In this document: piece by piece, positions 8,518-16,729 of the stretch
Position numbering within the stretch: the first letter of the stretch is position 1
Layout of the letters: each line of letters starts with the position of its first letter
Assembly: GCF_900184255.1 (NCBI RefSeq)
Contig: NZ_LT854639.1
Location: 449,555-513,554, forward strand
From: Haloimpatiens massiliensis
GTDB lineage: Bacteria > Bacillota > Clostridia > Clostridiales > Clostridiaceae
Direction: 5' to 3'
Length of the DNA stretch: 64,000 nt
Translations under genes and position numbers: made by a program
The notes under the pieces: model-generated
What the model was told of the DNA's origin: nothing
The model's input: the letters and a program-made list of their open reading frames with translations, nothing else
The model's database searches: none

Positions 8518-9625
8518 TTCCATTGCCTCCTGTATGCACCACGTACTCTAGTTCAAGTTTTTCTAAAATTCTTTGTTCATTTCCTTCTGAATCTTTTGCT
8601 ATTTCATCACATGATTTCATGTTAAATATTGTAAAATCCCCTTTATATCCTTCCTTTAATTCCCCTAATCCTTTAAGCTTAAAAAAGTCGGATACATCTG
8701 ATGTAACCTTTTGTACACATTGTTCCAAGGTTAATCCAGCTGCAATTAACTTGCTCATTACATTTAAAATACTTCCTACTGGTTCAATCATATTAGTATG
8801 ATACAAGTCAGTACTTATAAAATCCGGAATAAAATTATTTTTTAAGGCCTTCCCAAAAGTCCTTATATTAAAACTTGCACTGCCATGCCCTACATCAAAC
8901 TTTACTCCTCTTTTTTTAGCTTCTATAACTTCATCCTTCAATGTACCCTCTTCTTTAAATAAACCATTCTTTTTACCATGATATGCATGGGTTACTATGT
9001 CATTTTTATCTAATAAATTTAAAACTTCACTAGCACTTGGAGGATAATTTCCCATATGCACTACCAATGGCAATTGAGCCTTTTTTGCTATTTCCTTTCC
9101 AATGGCTATTGGCTTCAATCCATTTTTTCCTACTACTGATGCACTAGCTCTCACTTTAATAGCCTTTATATTGTGCCTATTTTCATTTACAACTTTTAAT
9201 ACTTCTTCTTCATCTATATTTTCCAGATTAGATAGTTCATCTAATGTATCCAATCCATTTTTTGATATATTTAAACAGGTAAATACTCTTGTTTTTACTT
9301 TATCTATAACATTTTCTTTAAAATCCATATAATTTAAAGGTCCAGAAGTTCCAGCATCAAATATTGTGGTAGCTCCCCTTTCTATACCCAGTACATCCGC
9401 TTCAGTACCTATAGGGGATTTTCCTTTATAACAGTGAGTATGTATATCAATAAAACCTGGGGCTACTATTTCTCCATTAAGCTTTATTTTCTCCACATTA
9501 TTTTCTTCTAATTCTTCTCCAATTTCCTTTATTACACAATTTTCAATTAATATATCTAATTTATCAAATAAATATCCATTTTTAGGACTTAATAAACGCC
9601 CTCCTTTTATAAGTAGCCTATCCAT
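8489..9625 (-). CDS. Amidohydrolase/deacetylase-family metallohydrolase
   Basis: A 378-residue TIM-barrel amidohydrolase. Metal ligands are visible: DIHTHC (HxH, about residues 60-65), a candidate carbamylated lysine in AIKVRAS, VVHMG and VTHAYHG, and the catalytic aspartate in STDLYHTN. The C terminus returns to the small beta domain (GYKGDFTIFN). Relatives act as dihydroorotase-like or N-acyl-amino-acid deacetylases; the substrate here is unknown. The gene follows the regulator by 14 bases. If the operon degrades an N-acylated or lactone compound, this enzyme would open it before the ammonia lyase acts. Confidence 0.87.
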   Translation of the reverse strand: MDRLLIKGGRLLSPKNGYLFDKLDILIENCVIKEIGEELEENNVEKIKLNGEIVAPGFIDIHTHCYKGKSPIGTEADVLGIERGATTIFDAGTSGPLNYMDFKENVIDKVKTRVFTCLNISKNGLDTLDELSNLENIDEEEVLKVVNENRHNIKAIKVRASASVVGKNGLKPIAIGKEIAKKAQLPLVVHMGNYPPSASEVLNLLDKNDIVTHAYHGKKNGLFKEEGTLKDEVIEAKKRGVKFDVGHGSASFNIRTFGKALKNNFIPDFISTDLYHTNMIEPVGSILNVMSKLIAAGLTLEQCVQKVTSDVSDFFKLKGLGELKEGYKGDFTIFNMKSCDEIAKDSEGNEQRILEKLELEYVVHTGGNGSGILKFNKK

Positions 9626-9639
9626 TTTAACTCCCCTTT

Positions 9640-11586
9640 CTAATTTAAATATCTTAATATAGATACAACTTCTGTTTTAGATATTTTCAAATTATATTTT
9701 TCATATATATTTTTAAATGTTTCTTCTATCATTTTAAACAAAGTTTTATATTGTTTTTCATAATGTTTCAATTGTTTTTCTTCTGTGAACTCTCCTCTTT
9801 GCCATCTTGGAATTGCCATTATTAAATGAATTAGTATACCATAGACCCTTCTAAACTCCTCTGTATTTAAGCCATTTGGAAAAATCCTTTGAAATAGTTC
9901 TCCAAATTCCACTAATATCAATCCCATAAATTCTGAAAATTGAAAAAAGTTTTCTTGCTTAATGTCCAATTTTTTGTTTGATATAAATCCCCCAATATTT
10001 TTTATTTCTTTATAAAATTCACTAACATGCTTTTTAGGTATGTACTTCAACATTACGTTTGTAAGCACTTCATCTATATATTCTTCCTCTTTATTCACTT
10101 CTCCCATATACTCACTTTCAAGGTAAAGAAAATCTCTGATTTTTGAAAGCTCATACATAGTTATTATTGGACTAACTATTATTGCTGGTTTATGTAAATT
10201 ATCAATTTTTATAGTACTTATTACTAAATCTACATCTCCTAGCAAGTCCTTATCTTTTTCAATATTTATTACAGAAACTATATCTTTTATGTTAATTTCC
10301 GGAATATTATTTTTTATTCTTGTAGCCAGCAACTTTGATGTCCCTCTAGAAGTATTACAAACTACTACTACGTTCTTTTTTACATATGTTTTACTCTTCT
10401 CTAAAGATTTCACAAAATACATTGTAATAAATCCTATCTCATCTTCACTTAATTCAAATAAATATTCCTCTTTAAATATTTGTGCGGTTTTTCTTGCAAT
10501 CTCAAATACATCTCCATATTTTGCTTTAATTTGCTCTAGTATTGGATTTTTACTTATTATGTTTAAATCATATCTCTTTATTGTGAGCCTTAAATGATTT
10601 ATTATCTCTGAATTTAATGTTTCTAACTCATTTTCTTTTATATTCAAATGCTCATATACATATTGAACTATTTTTTCAACTACTATATTTAACTTTTCCT
10701 CATCTACTCCTTCTTTTTCAATGTTTATTAAAAACATATTTTCAGAAAGGAGTACGTGTGAAAAATACGCTATTTCTTCTTCCACATATGGTATGTTAAA
10801 AAGCTTCTGTATTTTCTTATATATATTTATAGTCTGCCAATAAATTTTAGTGGTTTTATACCTTGTCACTTCTTCTTCATATTTTCCTACATTTTTAAAA
10901 AGTCTAATTCTTTTTATGAACGCTAACACTATAAGTTTTAATTTAAGTTCTTCTAATGTGTTAATTCTTATATTAAATTCATCTTTTATATACCCTATTA
11001 CTTCATCTGCTTTTTTACATTCACTCTTGTTAAAAATATTAAAAGATGCTTTAAATATTTCCTCTCCATACACTTTTATTATTAATGGAATTAACACCTC
11101 TCTTATGTATAATCTTATAGCCCCCTCTTCTCCTGATAATTTAAACCCATGATGTGGCTTCCCCTCTATGGAAATAGAATGATCTAAAAGTTCTTCATTT
11201 ATCTCCTTTATAGTACTAAGCACTGTACTCCTAGATACAAAAATCAAATCTGCTAACTGTTCAGACGTAATTATTTCATCGGAATAAACTAATTTACTAA
11301 CTATTATTATTTTCCTATTATCTGGAGATAGTATAATATTATCACCTAAATTCATTTCACTTAATGCCTCTAAAGCTTTTTCCTTTTTCAAAATTTTAAT
11401 GCCTACTCTAGGTACTTTTTCAATTATTGCACCATTTTCATTTACCCAATATTCTATATCTTCTAAATCATATCTTATGGTTCTTAAAGATACATCAAAT
11501 TCTTCTGATAGTGTCTTAGCTGTTATACTTTTCTTAGAAAGCAACAATCTTTGAACAATCAATTTTTGTCTTTGGGTTAAGATCAT
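9640..11586 (-). CDS. PRD-containing transcriptional regulator with EIIB-like domain
   Basis: A 648-residue BglG/LicR-like regulator. It has an N-terminal HTH (about residues 5-60), a second Mga-type HTH (about 75-150), two PRDs (about 175-290 and 300-400), an EIIB-like domain with a phosphorylatable cysteine in VVVCNTSRGTSKLLATR (about 405-490) and a C-terminal PRD-like segment (about 540-648). DNA binding rather than RNA antitermination is likely. The longer frame begins at GTG 11595, but that codon overlaps the AAGGAAG ribosome site, so ATG 11586 is preferred. It leads the operon, consistent with autoregulation through the repeats at 11623-11740. Confidence 0.88.
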   Translation of the reverse strand: MILTQRQKLIVQRLLLSKKSITAKTLSEEFDVSLRTIRYDLEDIEYWVNENGAIIEKVPRVGIKILKKEKALEALSEMNLGDNIILSPDNRKIIIVSKLVYSDEIITSEQLADLIFVSRSTVLSTIKEINEELLDHSISIEGKPHHGFKLSGEEGAIRLYIREVLIPLIIKVYGEEIFKASFNIFNKSECKKADEVIGYIKDEFNIRINTLEELKLKLIVLAFIKRIRLFKNVGKYEEEVTRYKTTKIYWQTINIYKKIQKLFNIPYVEEEIAYFSHVLLSENMFLINIEKEGVDEEKLNIVVEKIVQYVYEHLNIKENELETLNSEIINHLRLTIKRYDLNIISKNPILEQIKAKYGDVFEIARKTAQIFKEEYLFELSEDEIGFITMYFVKSLEKSKTYVKKNVVVVCNTSRGTSKLLATRIKNNIPEINIKDIVSVINIEKDKDLLGDVDLVISTIKIDNLHKPAIIVSPIITMYELSKIRDFLYLESEYMGEVNKEEEYIDEVLTNVMLKYIPKKHVSEFYKEIKNIGGFISNKKLDIKQENFFQFSEFMGLILVEFGELFQRIFPNGLNTEEFRRVYGILIHLIMAIPRWQRGEFTEEKQLKHYEKQYKTLFKMIEETFKNIYEKYNLKISKTEVVSILRYLN

Positions 11587-11622
11587 TAAAATCACTTCCT
11601 TAGCTATATATTAATCTACTCT

Positions 11623-11740
11623 TTGCACTATTAAAATATTAATTATCTTCACCACCAATAGTGCAATTTTATACTATTGTTAATATTTTATCACTGTTTT
11701 TGCATGATTTAAAAGTGCAATTTTTACATCATTGTGCAGA
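11623..11740. promoter_or_regulatory. Clustered TTGCACTATT/AATAGTGCAA boxes upstream of the PRD regulator
   Basis: TTGCACTATT (11623-11632) and AATAGTGCAA (11657-11666) form a perfect 10-bp inverted repeat separated by 24 bases. Further partial boxes are AAAGTGCAAT (11712-11721) and TTGTGCAGAG (11732-11741). The array lies between the start of the regulator gene and the divergent ECF gene, so it could be the operator for either. Operator identity is inferred. Confidence 0.55.
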
Positions 11741-11822
11741 GTTTAACTTTTTTCAAAAGTCATTGTATCCATACAATTGTCAAAATATTTTTTCAGAATT
11801 ATAATAGTTCTAGTACTGTAAC

Positions 11823-11852
11823 AGGCCTAACACTATAACATGTCGTAGGCCT
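11823..11852 (+). promoter_or_regulatory. Hairpin in the leader of the ECF S-component gene
   Basis: AGGCCTA (11823-11829) pairs perfectly with TAGGCCT (11846-11852) around a 16-base loop, 43 bases before the ATG. There is no T tract, so it is not a terminator. It could be part of a vitamin-sensing leader or a protein site, but it matches no riboswitch I know. Confidence 0.4.
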
Positions 11853-11894
11853 AGTATTTTCATGTAAAAATATAGCTATAAGTGAGGGGATTAT

Positions 11895-12497
11895 ATGAAA
11901 AATAAAAATTCAAAAATGATAAGATTGTGTCAAACTGCATTATTCGCAGCGTTATGTTTTGTATCATTTACTTTTCTTCAAATTAAAATTCCGGTACCTG
12001 GAGGAGATGCAACTTCATTACATATAGGCAATGCCTTTTGTGTATTAGCTTCCCTACTTCTTGGTGGATGGTATGGTGGACTAGCTGGGGCTATAGGAAT
12101 GACCATAGCAGATTTACTAGATCCTGTATACATTTTAGTAGCACCAAAAACATTTATATTAAAATTATGTATTGGTTTAATAACAGGATTAGTTGCTCAT
12201 AATTATGCCAAAATAAACAATAGTAATGACAAAGGTTACATATTTAAATGGAGTATAATTGCTTCAATTTGCGGACTAGCTTTTAATGTAATTTTCGATC
12301 CTGTGGTAGGCTATTTTTACAAACAATATATTTTAGGACAGCCTCAAAAAGCTGCATCAGTCTTAGCAAAATTAAGTGCATTTACTACATTCTTCAATGC
12401 AGTTGTGTCTGTAATATTAGTAGCTTTAATTTACAATGCTATATTGCCAATTTTAAAAAAATCAGGTTTTTTAATGCCAGTAGGAAAAGATAAATAG
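11895..12497 (+). CDS. ECF transporter S component
   Basis: A 200-residue membrane protein with about six hydrophobic segments, matching substrate-binding S components of energy-coupling-factor vitamin importers. The N-terminal ALFAALCFVSF helix, the GGDATSLHIGNAFCVLAS loop and LLGGWYGGLAGAIGMTIADL are typical. No EcfA or EcfT gene is nearby, so it would share the common energising module encoded elsewhere. The substrate is not deducible from sequence; relatives bind thiamin or pyrimidine precursors, riboflavin or queuosine precursors. A GAGGGGAT ribosome site precedes the ATG. Confidence 0.85.
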   Translation: MKNKNSKMIRLCQTALFAALCFVSFTFLQIKIPVPGGDATSLHIGNAFCVLASLLLGGWYGGLAGAIGMTIADLLDPVYILVAPKTFILKLCIGLITGLVAHNYAKINNSNDKGYIFKWSIIASICGLAFNVIFDPVVGYFYKQYILGQPQKAASVLAKLSAFTTFFNAVVSVILVALIYNAILPILKKSGFLMPVGKDK

Positions 12498-12572
12498 TAA
12501 CTAAGATCTATTAGCCACAAACTGCCTGTTCAATTATATAACTTTCCAAGTTATATATTAAGAAATATATAG

Positions 12573-12888
12573 TATGATTAAACCACAAAAAGGTATAATG
12601 TGATAGAATTATGCAATTTCTCCTCCATGACTTGCATAAGAGCTCGGAACAATAAATTTAATTTAAGAAATTCTAATCTTTTAGCCATATAAAATTATCT
12701 AACGCTCACATTCAGCGTCCTGCCTCAGGTTCGCTAGCCTGGCGTCCTTGCCAGGCTTACGATAATTTTATCTGTCTAAAAGAAGAATTTCTAAAATTAA
12801 ATTTAAATAGTTCCTTCGCTTCTTATGCAACTCATTCCAGAGAAATTTCATAATTCAAGCAATGTAATACTTATTGTGATTTAATCAT
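12573..12888. repeat. Family 1 long palindromic repeat, copy A (about 316 bp)
   Basis: The outer ends TATGATTAAACCACAA and TTGTGATTTAATCATA are inverted. Inward, both arms carry AATTATG(C/A)AATTTCTC and GACTTGCATAAGA-like text. A central GC-richer cassette (about 12690-12770) has GCCTGGC/GCCAGGC hairpins. Related copies lie at 53143 (without the cassette) and 63810 (opposite orientation, cut by the window edge). The outer arm recurs once more at 12889-12937. There is no open frame. Confidence 0.85.
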
Positions 12889-12964
12889 AGTATGATTAAA
12901 CCACAAAAGATACAATGCGGTGGAATTATGAAACTTTATAAAGAATTTATCAGTATAAATAGAC

Positions 12965-12999
12965 AAAACCATCTACATATCTGCGGATGGTTTTGCTTA
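12965..12999 (+). terminator. Terminator-like hairpin
   Basis: AAAACCATC (12965-12973) pairs with GATGGTTTT (12986-12994). It is preceded by an AAGAATTTAT(C/A)AGTATAAA module that also occurs before the hairpins at 16508 and 20645. Confidence 0.6.
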
Positions 13000-13023
13000 T
13001 AATTATTCATAACATATAATAGT

Positions 13024-13121
13024 GGGGCTGTGGCACTAAAAATAAATACTACAATATATTGTGTTAAGTTTAAACTTCCAAAACAGTATATTGTATGTAA
13101 AATTCTTAATGCGACAGCTCC
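13024..13121. repeat. 98-bp imperfect palindrome centred on AAGTTTAAACTT
   Basis: GGGGCTGTGGCACTAA on the left matches the reverse complement of TTAATGCGACAGCTCC on the right. The inner arms carry ACAATATATTGT and ACAGTATATTGT, and the centre is AAGTTTAAACTT. It sits just downstream of the minus-strand sensor kinase gene (stop at 13136) and may act as its terminator or as a dispersed repeat. Confidence 0.75.
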
Positions 13122-13135
13122 TTACAATCATAAAT

Positions 13136-15289
13136 TTAATTCTTTTTAAATTCAATTATAACCTTAAATAAATCTCCATCTACCTGTATTTCTAAATACC
13201 CTCCTTGAATTTCCACAAAACTTTTCGCTATAGCAAGACCTAAGCCAGAGCCCTCTGTGTTACGTGATTTATCTCCTCTTACGAATCTCTCAAGGATTTC
13301 ATCTGGATTAAACCTTATCTCGTCTGCGGCCATGTTCTTTAGGACTATTTTAACCTTGTCTTCATCTGGAATAATATCAATATATACTCTTGAACCGTGC
13401 ATTGCATATTTTGATATATTATTTAAAAGATTTTCAAATACTCTATACATTCTTTGGCTATCTAGTGGAAGTATTACTTTTCCATCTGGGTAGTTTGTTC
13501 TTACTTTTAGTAATGACTTTGATAATTTATCGTCTACCTCTATAAGGGTTTGTTTCATTAATGCTACAACGTCAACATCAACAATATTTAGATTTATGTT
13601 TCCACTATTAGCTTTACTTACTTCAAATAAATCCTCAATTAAATCCTTTAATCTTTGTGATTTTATATCTAATATATTTAGATATTCCTTGCGTTTATCA
13701 CCAGAAAGAGTTTCATCCTTTAACAAATCCACATATGTGATAATAGCTGTTAATGGGGTTTTTAAGTCATGGGATACATTTGATATTAATTCTGTTTTTA
13801 TTCTTTGGCTTTTAACCTCCTCTTGAACAGCATTTTTTAATCCCTTTTGTATACTCTGTATTTCTTCTTTTAGGTCATTAAATATACCTAAATCTTCCTC
13901 AACGGATACATCTAAATTTCCTGAAGCTATTTCCTCTATAGCATCATGAAGTCTGCTGTATTTACTACTTATGTTGTTATAGCTTTTTCTAATTAATTTA
14001 TACAATACAATTGAGTAAATAATAGCCACAGGGATACCAAAAAACCATATTGAACTAATAACTAGCAGAATAATAAAGTTAATAAACAATAATTTTATAA
14101 GCTTTTTTGTGTTTTTATCTTTTAAATCTATATCTTTTAAACTTTTAACTGTATTTTTACCTCTCCTTAAAATAACTCTTATGACTTTAACTATTATAGA
14201 ATTATTTTTAAAGTATTCCTTTATTCCTGTTTTAAAAATATACTTTATATATGTTACTATTAAAAACACTACTGTCAATAAAACTACCCAGTGAACTATA
14301 TTTATTAGGTTGTTAAGTGCTTCAATTGAGCCTTTACTTAATTCTATTTGTAGATTCTGAAGAATTTTAATTAAACTATTTTTTATAGTTTCATTTATAA
14401 GTAAAAGTGAATTCTCATATATAAACACTATTACTATGCTAAAAATTAAGGTCATTATCTCTATAGGCACCCTTGAAATGGTTTTAAAACCTACTACCTC
14501 CTTGGAAATATTATAAGGAACTATGAGTGCAAATATTACTATTAATAAAACGACTATATTGATATATATGAAACTTACTTGGCGATAAGCTGAATTTTCA
14601 TTCATAACCTTTAGATTGTATATATTATCAAAATACTTTAATTCCTTAGGTACTGCATAGATATATGTCATATTTTTAATTGGTTTAACTTCTAAATTCT
14701 CTGGCACATAAGTTTTTCGTTTACTAAAAGCTTGATTAACTGAAACCCTGTCAGCACCATAAATCTTACTTATTTTCATTTCACCAACTTCATTGTAGTC
14801 AATAACTAAATAAAATAAGTACTTATTATTAAACTCTTGAATAATTTTTGCATCAAGATTTTCACTTAATAAATTTATTATTTTATCTTCATTTCTTCCC
14901 TCTGATAACTTTGATTGCTTTTCAAAAGCATAATACTGCATATTTTTATTATAGTCTAAATTGCTTCTATAATCGTATATATCATTATCAAAATTATTTT
15001 TACGCTCTTTTACTTCCTCCTCTGTATTCTGCTCAGTATTTACAGTGCTACTTAGAAGAACTTCTGAAGGTTTAAGGTTTTTATTTTCCTTTTTATTTAA
15101 AATATCATAGTATATTGTATAGTTGCTATTCCTTATATCAAATAGCCTATCATTAAATGAAAAACTTTCATGCTTGTTGTCTGCTGCTTTTTTTATACTA
15201 GGATACAATGCATATATTCCTAATGATGATAAAACTAATATACATAAAAGTATTGCATTTATAATAAATTTACTTTTATTGTTTTTCAA
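13136..15289 (-). CDS. Sensor histidine kinase (VanS-like)
   Basis: A membrane histidine kinase of about 717 residues. It has an N-terminal membrane helix, an extracytoplasmic region of about 200 residues, a cluster of several further helices (about residues 240-440), a HAMP-like linker, the H-box ISNVSHDLKTPLTAI with its phospho-accepting histidine (about residue 505), then N and G boxes (FENLLNNISKYA, GSGLGLAIAKS). The large multi-helix middle is more elaborate than in simple VanS kinases. The frame opens at TTG 15301, but GGGGAG abuts that codon. TTG 15289 has better spacing; either way it overlaps the response regulator gene by 14-26 bases. Confidence 0.9.
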   Translation of the reverse strand: MKNNKSKFIINAILLCILVLSSLGIYALYPSIKKAADNKHESFSFNDRLFDIRNSNYTIYYDILNKKENKNLKPSEVLLSSTVNTEQNTEEEVKERKNNFDNDIYDYRSNLDYNKNMQYYAFEKQSKLSEGRNEDKIINLLSENLDAKIIQEFNNKYLFYLVIDYNEVGEMKISKIYGADRVSVNQAFSKRKTYVPENLEVKPIKNMTYIYAVPKELKYFDNIYNLKVMNENSAYRQVSFIYINIVVLLIVIFALIVPYNISKEVVGFKTISRVPIEIMTLIFSIVIVFIYENSLLLINETIKNSLIKILQNLQIELSKGSIEALNNLINIVHWVVLLTVVFLIVTYIKYIFKTGIKEYFKNNSIIVKVIRVILRRGKNTVKSLKDIDLKDKNTKKLIKLLFINFIILLVISSIWFFGIPVAIIYSIVLYKLIRKSYNNISSKYSRLHDAIEEIASGNLDVSVEEDLGIFNDLKEEIQSIQKGLKNAVQEEVKSQRIKTELISNVSHDLKTPLTAIITYVDLLKDETLSGDKRKEYLNILDIKSQRLKDLIEDLFEVSKANSGNINLNIVDVDVVALMKQTLIEVDDKLSKSLLKVRTNYPDGKVILPLDSQRMYRVFENLLNNISKYAMHGSRVYIDIIPDEDKVKIVLKNMAADEIRFNPDEILERFVRGDKSRNTEGSGLGLAIAKSFVEIQGGYLEIQVDGDLFKVIIEFKKN

Positions 15290-15980
15290 TTTTGTATCCA
15301 ACTCCCCACACCACCTTTAAATATCTTGGATTTTTAGGATTTATCTCTATTTTTTCTCTAATATTTCGTACATGAACCATTATTGTATCGGTATTTACTG
15401 CTTGTTCGTTCCACACCCTTTCATATATTTCATCCGCTGAAAATACCCTTCCTGGATTTTTCATAAGCAAAGTTAAAATTTTAAATTCTATAGGTGTGGT
15501 TTTAATCAATTTTCCATCAACACTAACTTCCTTTGTATCCTCATTTAGTTCTATACCACCAATTGTAAATACATTTTCCTTTTGGTTATTTTTGTTTATT
15601 ATGCTTAAGAATTTACTATATCTTCTTAGCTGAGAGTTTACCCTTGCTAATAGTTCCATAGGCTGAAAAGGCTTGGTAACATAATCGTCTGCACCAATAT
15701 TCAGTCCCATTATTTTATCCATATCTTCAGATTTTGCCGATAGCATTATAAGTGGGAAATCATACTTTTCCCTTAACTTCATTGTAAATTCGATGCCATC
15801 CATTTTAGGCATCATAATATCAACTATAGCTAAATGAATTTCTTCCTTTTCTAATATTTCTAATCCCTGAACTCCATTTTCTCCAATAAAAACTTTATAC
15901 CCCTGATTTACCAAATAAGTCCTTATTCCCATAGCTATATCTTTTTCATCTTCTAAAACTAAAATATTATACATATTCAT
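15276..15980 (-). CDS. OmpR/PhoB-family response regulator
   Basis: A 234-residue response regulator. The receiver domain carries the acidic pair in LVLEDEKD, the phospho-accepting aspartate in LAIVDIMMPKMDG (about residue 53), and the T/S and K positions in LIMLSAKSED. The C-terminal winged helix ends VWGVGYKIEKQ. It is co-transcribed with the downstream kinase, whose gene it overlaps. The target is unknown; the kinase type suggests envelope or antibiotic stress. The start at ATG 15980 has GAGGTAAGG upstream. Confidence 0.94.
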   Translation of the reverse strand: MNMYNILVLEDEKDIAMGIRTYLVNQGYKVFIGENGVQGLEILEKEEIHLAIVDIMMPKMDGIEFTMKLREKYDFPLIMLSAKSEDMDKIMGLNIGADDYVTKPFQPMELLARVNSQLRRYSKFLSIINKNNQKENVFTIGGIELNEDTKEVSVDGKLIKTTPIEFKILTLLMKNPGRVFSADEIYERVWNEQAVNTDTIMVHVRNIREKIEINPKNPRYLKVVWGVGYKIEKQ

Positions 15981-16000
15981 TTTCCTTACCTCTTTCTGTG

Positions 16001-16164
16001 TTAAGGCACATTCAAATAAATAATAAGTCAGTATGCTAGTCTATTTTGCGTCATACTGCGTCAGCAGAACCCGCCTATAGTACTAACAAAGACAGAACCT
16101 GTTTTCCTTGCCTGACACAAAATAGACTAACATCTTTGAATTGTTATTTCTTTTCATGTACCTA
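16001..16164. repeat. Family 2 repeat, copy 1 (about 164 bp)
   Basis: It starts TTAAGGCACATTCAAATAAA and ends with ATGTACCTAA, which are imperfect terminal inverted repeats. A second copy with about 80 percent identity by eye lies inverted at 62873-63035. Both carry the internal text GTCTATTTTGCGTCATACTG and AGAACCCGCC. This copy sits in the promoter region of the response regulator gene. Confidence 0.85.
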
Positions 16165-16380
16165 ATGTCATAAATATATAATATCATAGCTTTTATATAA
16201 TTCTGCATTCATATTACTGCATTCCCCCCTTATTTATTCTACAAACCTATTCTATATCTATTTTTTTAAGATATAGTTGTGGTAATTCTAAAGATTTTCT
16301 AAAGAAATGTCTTATACTCTAAATTGTTTATTATATACTGCAAAATAAAAGCTGCACTTTTCATAATAATCTTTCCTCCG

Positions 16381-16488
16381 TTAACTTAATTTATCATTAA
16401 ATCTTTGATATATATCATATTCACTTAATGGGTCAAGAGCTGCTGTAGGTTCATCAAGAATTACTAATGCTGCATGCTTATAAAGAAT
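16381..16488 (-). pseudogene. Fragment of an ABC transporter ATPase
   Basis: Reading the minus strand into the stop at 16381-16383 gives about 35 residues including VILDEPTAALDPLSEYDIY, an unmistakable Walker B and D-loop of an ABC ATPase. Upstream, the frame meets a stop at 16489, and no Walker A or signature motif is present. It is therefore a short remnant of a deleted gene, fused to a hairpin module at 16482-16537. Confidence 0.85.
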
Positions 16489-16507
16489 TTATAAGCATAA
16501 AATAGAT

Positions 16508-16537
16508 AAACCCATCACGCTTTTGTGATGGGTTTTT
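16508..16537 (+). terminator. Terminator-like hairpin
   Basis: AAACCCATCAC pairs with GTGATGGGTTT, followed by TTT. The same AATTTATAAG(C/T)ATAAAATAG lead-in precedes the hairpin at 20645. Confidence 0.7.
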
Positions 16538-16596
16538 TATTGGTGGAGGCGAAGCATATCATTTCAAATGTGCTATCAATTAAGGATTTATAAACA

Positions 16597-16646
16597 GAGC
16601 TCTAACCTTCAGATGGAGTTTTTACTCCATCTGAAGGTTAGAGCTC
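16597..16646. repeat. Perfect 23-bp-arm palindrome
   Basis: The left arm 16597-16619 begins GAGCTCTAACCTTC and is perfectly complementary to 16624-16646, around a TTTT loop. It lies one base away from a second, longer palindrome. Confidence 0.9.
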
Positions 16647-16647
16647 G

Positions 16648-16725
16648 TTATCCAGGGACTTACCTGCCGTAACACTCCCACTTTGTTAGAAGTGGGAGTG
16701 TTACGGCAGGTAAGTCTCTGGATAA
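16648..16725. repeat. 36-bp-arm palindrome
   Basis: The left arm 16648-16683 begins TTATCCAGGGACTTACC and pairs with 16690-16725 with one mismatch, around a 6-base loop. It ends 4 bases from the stop codon of the AraC-type gene. Its GC content is higher than the surroundings. Confidence 0.9.
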
Positions 16726-16729
16726 ATAT

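Noticed and set aside
16541..16555. Third ssrA 3'-end remnant (GGTGGAGGCGA)
   Set aside because: Only 11 bases match and the T-arm is absent; likely chance.
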